Assembly: GCA_002687025.1 (NCBI GenBank)
Contig: NYZG01000135.1
Span: 1-14,756 of the forward strand
Direction: 5' to 3'
Length of the DNA: 14,756 nt
Source: Candidatus Poribacteria bacterium
Lineage (GTDB): Bacteria > Poribacteria > WGA-4E > GCA-2687025
The notes beneath the pieces were generated by a model, which ran no database searches, was not told where the DNA came from, and saw only the letters and a program-made list of their open reading frames with translations. Shown here one piece after another: positions 1 through 6,800 of this stretch. The position numbers and the translations under genes are program-made. The stretch's first letter is position 1, and every line of letters begins with the position of its first letter.

Positions 1-2
1 CT

Positions 3-188
3 TGGGCCGATGGCGTCGTGCCCGAGGAATGGCGCAGGGGGACGGCGGTCATGCTGCTCAAGCGGTTCAAGGATGCGTCGCTGACGTCGTCATACCGACC
101 GGTGACGCTGACGTCGAGTGTAGTCAAGGTGTGCGAGAGGATGATGGTGCGGCGGCTGACGCACCACCTGGAGGCGGGCGGGCACCTC
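3..188 (+). mobile_element. Non-LTR (LINE-type) reverse transcriptase fragment
   Basis: The open frame from base 3 reads W-A-D-G-V-V-P-E-E-W-R-R-G, then a basic stretch, then S-Y-R-P-V-T-L-T-S, K-V-C-E-R-M and R-R-L-T-H-H-L-E. This is the first part (fingers, motifs 0 to 2) of reverse transcriptases from eukaryotic non-LTR retrotransposons, where the hallmarks are P-x-x-W, Y/F-R-P-V/I-T/S-L-T-S and K-x-x-E-R-x-x-x-x-R-L. Bacterial group II intron, retron and DGR enzymes do not carry the Y-R-P-V-T-L-T-S form. The catalytic F-A-D-D region is absent because the frame passes into ValS at about bases 177-190. The 5' side runs off the window. It is probably a piece of eukaryotic DNA joined to bacterial DNA during assembly; a real insertion is less likely. 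The family call is from memory of the motifs. Confidence 0.72.
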
Positions 189-1859
189 GTCAAGATAGAG
201 GATCACACGCACGCGGTCTCCATCTCGGAGCGCACGGGGGAGCCGGTCGAGCCGCTCGTCGCGCCGGGTTGGTTCATGCGCATGCGACCGATGGCCGAGG
301 CCGGCATCGAGGCTGTGCGCGACGGCCGCATCAAGTTCATCCCCGAGAACCAGGGCGCCAGCTTCGTGAGTTGGATGGAGCGCATCCGCGACTGGCCGTT
401 GTCCCGCATGCGTTGGTGGGGACATCGCATTCCCGCGTGGTACACGCCCGAAGGCGAAGTCATCGTCGCGGAGAACGAGGCCGAAGCGCAGACCATCGCC
501 GCGGAGAAGTACGGGGCGGATTACGGCTCGGATGTCGAGTTGCGTCAGGACGCGGACGTCTTCGACACGTGGTTCAGTAGCGGGATATGGCCGCTCGTCA
601 CCCTCGGCTGGCCGGACAAGGAGTGCGATTCGTTCAAGACGTTCTTCCCGACGAACGTCCTCGTCACGGGCTGGGACATCCTGTTCTTCTGGGTCTCCCG
701 GATGATAAATCTCACGCTGGAGCTCGAAGGCGAAGCGCCGTTCCAGACGGTGTACCTGCATCCCCTGCTCGCCGGCGACGACGGCAAGAAGATGAGCAAG
801 TCGCGCGGGAACATGATCGAAGCGCTCACGATGATGGATAAGTACGGGACCGACGCCTTCCGGTTCGCCATCGCTTCGACGATGATCGAGGCCCCGTGGA
901 TGCAGCTGCAGGAAGGGCGCATCGAGGGCTACCGGAACTTCACGAATAAGCTCTGGAACGCCGCGCGCTTCACGCTCATGCATCTCAAGGACTTCGAGCC
1001 ACGGGACGGCGCCGACCTCGAGCTGGAAACCGCAGACCGCTGGATCAGGAGCCGCCTGAACGGCGTCACGGCGGAGGTGCAGGACTCGCTCGAACGATTC
1101 CGCTTCGCTGACGGCGCGACGGCGCTCTACGACTTCGTCTGGCACGAGTTCTGTGACTGGTACATCGAGATAGCCAAGCTCCGGCTGTACGGTGAGAGCG
1201 GCGAGCGCGAGAGCTACACCGTCAAGCACGTCCTGTGCGAAACGCTCGACGGCATACTCCGCCTGCTGCACCCATTCATGCCGTTCATCACGGAGGAGAT
1301 CTGGCAGCACACGCCACACGAAGGCGACACTATCTGTCGCGCCGCGTACCCCGCGGCCGACGAGTCGCGCGCCGACGCGTCCGCCGAAGAGCAGATGACG
1401 CTGGTCATGGACGTGACGCGCTCGATCCGCAACGTGCGTGGCGAGATGAACGTGCCGCCCGGGCGTGAAATAACGGCGCTAGTCCACACAGAAGACGCCG
1501 CCCAGCGCGACGCGCTCACTGCGCACGCGCACTACGTCAGGTCGCTCGCGAAGATCGGGGAGTTGGACATAGCCGCCGCCCACGACAAACCGAGAGCCGC
1601 CGCCGCCGCGGTTGCCGGGAGCGTGGAGACCTACATCCCCCTCGAAGGCGCCATCGACATCGACGACGAAATCGCGCGGCTGGAGAAGGAAGTCGGCCGC
1701 GTCGACAAGGAGCTCGACCGCCTCACCAAGAACCTATCGAACGAGAACTTTATCAACCGTGCGCCCGCCGAAGTCGTCGAAAGAGACAGGACACGGAAGA
1801 CGGAACTGGAAGGCACGCGCGAGGCCTTGCAGCGGAACCTCGCGCTCTTGACGGAATGA
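3..1859 (+). CDS. valS: Valyl-tRNA synthetase, 5'-truncated and fused in frame to a reverse transcriptase fragment
   Basis: ValRS charges tRNA-Val with valine in the cytoplasm. Numbering from the GTG at base 18, ValRS sequence starts near residue 58 (about base 189) and runs to residue 613. Visible are the W-W-G-H-R-I-P-A-W-Y block (~133-142), D-V-F-D-T-W-F-S-S (~180-188), the ATP-binding loop K-M-S-K-S (258-262, bases 789-803), the anticodon-binding helices with H-P-F-M-P-F-I-T-E-E-I-W, and the C-terminal coiled-coil arm (~545-613) with the usual L-x-x-E-x-x-x-x-x-x-E-L heptads and N-x-x-F-x-x-R-A-P motif. Bacterial ValRS is about 870-950 residues. Roughly 320-350 residues are missing here, including the HIGH motif and most of the editing domain, so the encoded protein cannot be a working ValRS. 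The foreign 5' end explains this. The next gene begins 9 bases after the TGA. Confidence 0.93.
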   Translation, partial: WADGVVPEEWRRGTAVMLLKRFKDASLTSSYRPVTLTSSVVKVCERMMVRRLTHHLEAGGHLVKIEDHTHAVSISERTGEPVEPLVAPGWFMRMRPMAEAGIEAVRDGRIKFIPENQGASFVSWMERIRDWPLSRMRWWGHRIPAWYTPEGEVIVAENEAEAQTIAAEKYGADYGSDVELRQDADVFDTWFSSGIWPLVTLGWPDKECDSFKTFFPTNVLVTGWDILFFWVSRMINLTLELEGEAPFQTVYLHPLLAGDDGKKMSKSRGNMIEALTMMDKYGTDAFRFAIASTMIEAPWMQLQEGRIEGYRNFTNKLWNAARFTLMHLKDFEPRDGADLELETADRWIRSRLNGVTAEVQDSLERFRFADGATALYDFVWHEFCDWYIEIAKLRLYGESGERESYTVKHVLCETLDGILRLLHPFMPFITEEIWQHTPHEGDTICRAAYPAADESRADASAEEQMTLVMDVTRSIRNVRGEMNVPPGREITALVHTEDAAQRDALTAHAHYVRSLAKIGELDIAAAHDKPRAAAAAVAGSVETYIPLEGAIDIDDEIARLEKEVGRVDKELDRLTKNLSNENFINRAPAEVVERDRTRKTELEGTREALQRNLALLTE

Positions 1860-1868
1860 TGAGCGCCC

Positions 1869-2744
1869 ATGCGGACATTCGTGTGGCTGTCTGTTGGACT
1901 GGCCGCCGGCCTGGTGATCGCGTTTGCAGTACAGCGGACCCTCCCGGCCTCCGGCACGGCGCCTGAATCGGCCGTCGAGACCGTCGGCGAGACGACGGCC
2001 GACGACGCGAACGCCGCAGGCGCCGCCACCGTTCCGACCCGTCGCCCTGCCCCCCTCGTGATAACCGACGTGTACACCACCGACGAAGCGGCGCAGGCGG
2101 CTCTGGACGAGCGGGAGGCGATCGCGCGGGTCGCCGAGATGATCCTGGCGCCCGAGCCCCAACGTCCCGAGGCCGGGATAGACACCTCGGGGACGATCGC
2201 GGGTCTCTTCTCGGCGGGCTCGGACGCCGACACGACGGCCGGAGGGCAAGACACGTCCGCCGCGTTCCAGGACGCACCCGCGGAAGAGCCGGTCGATCCT
2301 GTGACAGCCGCCCTTCAGCAGGAAGTTACGCGGGTCGTGGAGGGCTTCCTCCGCGACGCTGTCGAAGGGCGAGACGTGCAGGCGTATCTCACCGCGCTCG
2401 ACGACGACTTCCGTTACACCTTCGACGGCGGCACCCCCGCGGACGACATCGACGATGTCGTCTACGAGGGCGACGACTACCGAGAGATGGTCGTCGGGCA
2501 GCTCTTCGAGCAGTTTCCAATGGCGGATGTGACGCTCTCGGACCCCTACGAATTGGTAATACGGGGCGCCGACGCCGCGACCGTGGAGTATGATTACGAC
2601 ATGTCGCTCCGAGGACCGGACGGTTCCCGCGATCTGGCGGGGACTGCGTCGTTCCTCCTGATGCGCGGAGGCACGCGGGGCGATACCGACGCGTGGCGGA
2701 TCGTCGACTGGGTCGACTCCCCGCCGCGATCACGGGACCGATAA
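1869..2744 (+). CDS. Membrane-anchored protein with NTF2-like C-terminal domain
   Basis: The 291-residue product starts with M-R-T-F-V-W and one hydrophobic segment (residues ~4-22), then a long acidic, Ala/Thr/Glu/Asp-rich low-complexity linker (~25-150). A compact domain follows (~155-285) with an amphipathic helix (E-V-T-R-V-V-E-G-F-L), an A-Y-L-T-A-L-D-D-D-F motif, beta strands rich in alternating hydrophobics, and a final W-R-I-V-D-W. That helix-then-sheet pattern, with the A-L-D-x-D-F and W-R-I signatures, is typical of SnoaL/NTF2-like folds. In envelope proteins these often bind small ligands or serve as accessory domains. I do not recognise the gene and assign no substrate. The ATG lies 9 bases after the valS stop with only a weak G-A-G before it, which suggests translational coupling to valS. 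A single N-terminal helix and no lipobox imply an anchored or exported protein. Confidence 0.7.
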   Translation: MRTFVWLSVGLAAGLVIAFAVQRTLPASGTAPESAVETVGETTADDANAAGAATVPTRRPAPLVITDVYTTDEAAQAALDEREAIARVAEMILAPEPQRPEAGIDTSGTIAGLFSAGSDADTTAGGQDTSAAFQDAPAEEPVDPVTAALQQEVTRVVEGFLRDAVEGRDVQAYLTALDDDFRYTFDGGTPADDIDDVVYEGDDYREMVVGQLFEQFPMADVTLSDPYELVIRGADAATVEYDYDMSLRGPDGSRDLAGTASFLLMRGGTRGDTDAWRIVDWVDSPPRSRDR

Positions 2745-2775
2745 GACACACACATCCCGAGCGGGAGCTGATGCG

Positions 2776-3648
2776 ATGAGCGTGCTGAGGATTGGTATAC
2801 CGAAGGGCAGCCTGCAGAACACGACGGTACGTCTGTTCGGGCACGCGGGCTACCACATCGGCATCCCCTCCCGCTCATACGACGTGACGTTCGACGACGA
2901 CGCGCTCGAAGGCATGCTCCTGCGTCCGCAGGAGATGGCGCTTTACGTCGAGCAGGGGATTCTCGACATCGGCCTCGCCGGTCAGGACTGGGTGACCGAA
3001 TGCGGCGCGGACGTGCAGTTCGTGACGGAACTCGTCTACAGTCGCGCCTCGAACCGGCGGTCGCGGTGGATCATCGCGGTTCCCGAGGGCTCCGGCATCG
3101 ACACCATCGCCGATCTCGAGGGCAAGGTCGTCTACTCCGAGCTGGAGAACACGACCCGCGAATGGCTCGAGAAGCAGGGCGTGAACGCCGAGGTGAGGTT
3201 CTCGCACGGCGCCACCGAAGCGAAGGCCCCCTACCTGGGCGACGCCATCGCGGACATCACGGAGACCGGCTCGTCACTGCGCGAGAACGGCCTCAAGATC
3301 ATCGGCGAGGTGATGGAAACGGCGACCGTGCTGGTCGCGAACCGCCAGGCGTGGGCGGACGACTGGAAGCGGCAGAAGATCGAAGACCTGGTGATGCTGC
3401 TGCACGGCGCGCTGTCCGCCGAGGGAAAGGCGGGGCTCAAGCTGAACGCCCCCGAGGCCCAGCTCAACGAGATCCTCCAGATACTCCCCGCGATGAAGGA
3501 ACCCACCGTATCGCCGCTGACCGAGAGCGGCTGGGTGGCCATCGAGACGATCGTGGATACCAAGCAGGTCCGCGATCTCATCCCCGTGCTGAGGCGCGCC
3601 GGGGCGCAGGACTTCATCGAATACCCGCTGAACAAGGTCATTCCCTAG
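2776..3648 (+). CDS. hisG: ATP phosphoribosyltransferase, long form
   Basis: HisG catalyses the first step of histidine biosynthesis, joining ATP and PRPP to give N1-(5-phosphoribosyl)-ATP in the cytoplasm. The 290-residue product opens with L-R-I-G-I-P-K-G-S-L, typical of the family. D-I-G-L-A-G-Q-D-W-V-T-E lies at ~64-75, and the PRPP-binding loop D-A-I-A-D-I-T-E-T-G with the following S-L-R-E-N-G-L at ~156-173. The last ~80 residues form the histidine-binding regulatory domain of the long (HisZ-independent) form, with K-E-P-T-V-S-P-L and a final G-A-x-D-F-I-E-Y-P-L-N-K-V-I-P. The full length is present. A GGGAG at 2763-2767, eight bases before the ATG, supports the start. No other his genes are in the window, so hisG sits apart from any compact his operon here and seems to be transcribed with valS and the NTF2-like gene. 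Confidence 0.96.
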   Translation: MSVLRIGIPKGSLQNTTVRLFGHAGYHIGIPSRSYDVTFDDDALEGMLLRPQEMALYVEQGILDIGLAGQDWVTECGADVQFVTELVYSRASNRRSRWIIAVPEGSGIDTIADLEGKVVYSELENTTREWLEKQGVNAEVRFSHGATEAKAPYLGDAIADITETGSSLRENGLKIIGEVMETATVLVANRQAWADDWKRQKIEDLVMLLHGALSAEGKAGLKLNAPEAQLNEILQILPAMKEPTVSPLTESGWVAIETIVDTKQVRDLIPVLRRAGAQDFIEYPLNKVIP

Positions 3649-3777
3649 CGAGGAAGGCCGAGGATGCGTAGGGCCCTGTATGGCCGCCACGAAAGCTGAA
3701 TGTCTTCCCGCTGCAGGGGACGATTCAGATGGGGCCGCCTGGCACGGGGGCATCCTGGCGCCCGCGCTCCTCCATCA

Positions 3778-3801
3778 GCCGCCGGACGGGGCCCGGCAGG
3801 C
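3778..3801. terminator. Possible bidirectional hairpin between convergent genes
   Basis: Directly beyond the stop codon of the giant - strand gene, GCC-GCCGG, a seven-base loop and CCGGC-A-GGC can form an 8-bp G/C stem with one bulged A. It lies in the 153-base gap between hisG and the convergent gene, where a terminator serving both strands is expected. No T-tract follows on either strand, so it is not a classical intrinsic terminator and could be a chance hairpin in GC-rich DNA. Confidence 0.3.
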
Positions 3802-6800
3802 CTACTGCGCCAACGGCGGCGGGCCGTTGAGGACCAGGATGTGGGCGTTCCGCAGGATCAGGATGTAGCCCATCCCGGCCGTGAGGGGAACGTCGTTGGG
3901 TGTGCCGCCGGTCGCGGCCGCGAGATGGCTCACGAAGCGGCCGGTCTCCGGGTCCAGCGCCAGCGCCTGTAGAAGGTCCGCGCCGATGCGCGACGCGAAG
4001 TCTCCCAGCCGCGTCAGCGACGGGTCCGCGCGCGTCAGGCCAACGAGGTTCAGACCTGGAGACAGGACAATCGCGCTGTTGTCCCACCCGTTACCTGCGA
4101 CGACCATCTCCGCGGGAGCCGCGGCCGCGACGATGTAGGCTGCCCCCGCCGTGACGGGCACGTTCGCCCTGCTCGTGGGTGGCAGGTCGCGTCCGTAGCG
4201 CACGAAGCGACCGGCCCCGTCGTAAGAGACGATAAACGTCGCATTGGGCCCGAACCGGTCGAGGATGTCGCTCACGCTGGACAGCGTCGGGTCCGCCACC
4301 GGGATGGTGATGACGTTCAGTCCCTTCACAAGACCGATCGTCAGGTCTGTGGGAAGCGCAATCGTCACCGTCTGTGAGGCGTCCTGCGCGACGTTGTCGA
4401 GGGCGTCGACGAAGGTCACTTGTACCGGAGCGTCCGTCAGCGGCGACTGCAGTTCCACCGTGTGCGTGTAGCTGTAAACGCCGGAGCCGGTGCGGGTCTC
4501 CGAGACCGGAACGTCGGCGAACAGTCCGGGCACGGTCAGCAGGACGGAGCCGCCGCGCTCAGCGGTGACCTGGAACGTCACTCGGTCGCCGGCGCGCGCG
4601 GGGCTGCCCGACACCTCGACGGCGTCGATCTCCGCGACCGCGTCGATGGCGACGCGCTGACCCGAGTCCAGCAACAGCGTCTTACCGGCAGCGTCCACGA
4701 ACGAGATGGTGACCGCCGCCCTGTCCGTGAGGTCGCCGGCCTTCGCGATGTAGCTGCCGGTGTACACTCCCTCTTCGGTCTCCTCCATCGCGACGTTCTC
4801 GACGATGCCGTCGATGCTGAACGCCGCAGCGCCGCCGGGGAGAGCCTGGCCGCTGACGACCACCGACTGCCCCGCCGCGACGACGTTCTGCACCTCGACG
4901 TTGATGTTCACGAATTCGGCGGTGGTGTCCACGGTGACCCGTGTTGAAGCGGTGCGCTTGGCCTGGTTCCCCGCCAGATCGACCAGCGACACCTCGACGG
5001 GGATGGCCGTCATGCTCAAGCCCGTCTCGATGCCAACGATCCCCTCCCAGACAAGGTCACCGTTGTCGTCGGCGAGGATGCCGGACAGGTCGCCGATTTT
5101 GAAGGTGGCTTCCGTCACGGCGTCGTAGTCCATCGCCTGAGTGACAAGGACCGTGATCGTGTCGCCGATCTCCAGCGGGTCGTTGCTCAGGACCACGTCC
5201 ACCCCTTCGATGGTGGGGGCCTTGCTGTCCTGGTAGTCGAAGGCGCCGACAAGCGTGGCCTCTTCACCGGACGCCGTGCCGATCGCCTTCACGTCGTACA
5301 CGCTGTCGGGCATCGCCACGGTTAGCAGCGCCTCGGCGCCGAAGGAGCCGTCGTTTTCGCTGGTCGCCTCGCCAATGCGCTGGTCTCCCAGGTCGAGCAG
5401 CACCACCTCGCCGGGCCCGAACCCGGAACCGGTCAGGACCACGAGCGTTCCTACGGCGCCTCGATTCGGCCTCGGGGCGTCCAGGGCGGGGAGGACATCG
5501 ATGGCGGCTCCCAGCACCGCGGAGAGGCCGGACGTCGCGCCCACAACCTGCACCGTGTGCCTCCCGGCCGTGGTCGGGGGCAACGCGACGGTCACATCGA
5601 CGCTGCCGTCCGACTCGCTCGTCGGACTCCGCCGGAAATCGACCGGCTGAGATGCCACGAACACCTCCAGCGCCTCGGACGGGCCGAAGCCCACGCCCAG
5701 GATGCGAACGTCACTGCCGACCGGCGTGCGCCCGTCGACGGCTACTGTCGCGTCCAGCTCCACGCCCGTCACGTCGGACAGCACTTCCACCGGGGCGCTA
5801 AGCACGCGGATCTGGTCCGTCACGGTTACCTGCGTCGGGCCGCCCGGCGTGCGCGGCATCGGGAACTCCGCGCTGAATCGTCCGCTCGTAGTCGTCGGAA
5901 CGACCACCGGCGTGCGCGCCCCACCGACGCTGATGGACACGTTCGTCTCGTTCGTGCCGAACCCAGAGCCCGAAACGAACAGCGACTCACCGACATGCAG
6001 CCGATCCGGCGACACGGTCATCGTCGCCTGCACGGTGAAGATGGGCCGGACGAAGTCGTCGGGCAGCGTGCCGACGGTGACCTCATAGGACCCGCCCGCC
6101 ACGGGAGGCACCGTGAAGTCGCCCTGGATGATCCCGTTCACGTTCGTCGTGTTCCGCAACGTGAGAACGAAGGAGTCCTCGAACCGGACTATGTCGCCGT
6201 TAGCCCCGGTGACGCGCACCGTGTCGCCGGCTTGACCCGTCGCCGGGGTCAGCGTCAGATCGGTCGACAGGAACCGGAGCGTCCCGTCGGTCGTCGCGGA
6301 GACGTCGCCGACTTCCGCGCGGATGGCCGACTCGACCGGCAGGGCGCCGAAGAATCCGCTGAGGCCCGCGTTGAATATCCCACCGAAAGACGTGATCAGC
6401 AGCGACTCGTGCGTCCGTGTGTCGCCGAGGAAGAACGCGACCTGTCCGTCTGGGAATCCGGTGCCACGAAGCGTCACCGTTCCGCCACCGGTGACCAGCG
6501 TGCCCGCCGCGGGGAAGAGCAGCTGCAACTGCGGGGTGATGTGCAGTGGCGCCTCGACGATGACCCCGGACTGAAGCCCGTTGACGCTGATCGAGACATC
6601 GCCGCCCGTCGTATTCGGGATGACGATCTGCGCGGCCGATATCCGACCGAACGAGTCCGCGATCTGCGACACGCTGATGCTGGCCAACCCCATGCGCACC
6701 TGAACCGTCTCGAAGGGAAGGAAGCCCGTGGCGCGGATGATGAGGATGTCCGTCGGCTCCACTTCGGTGACCACGTTACCGTCGACATCCAGCACGTCGA

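Noticed and set aside
90..1319. 409-codon open frame on the - strand opposite valS
   Set aside because: It is exactly antisense to clear ValRS coding sequence, and its translation has no family features beyond GC-rich Arg/Glu/Val composition.
3649..3801. Possible short gene after hisG (ATG at 3664)
   Set aside because: The frame ends after 11 codons, and other starts in the gap give short frames without family signal.
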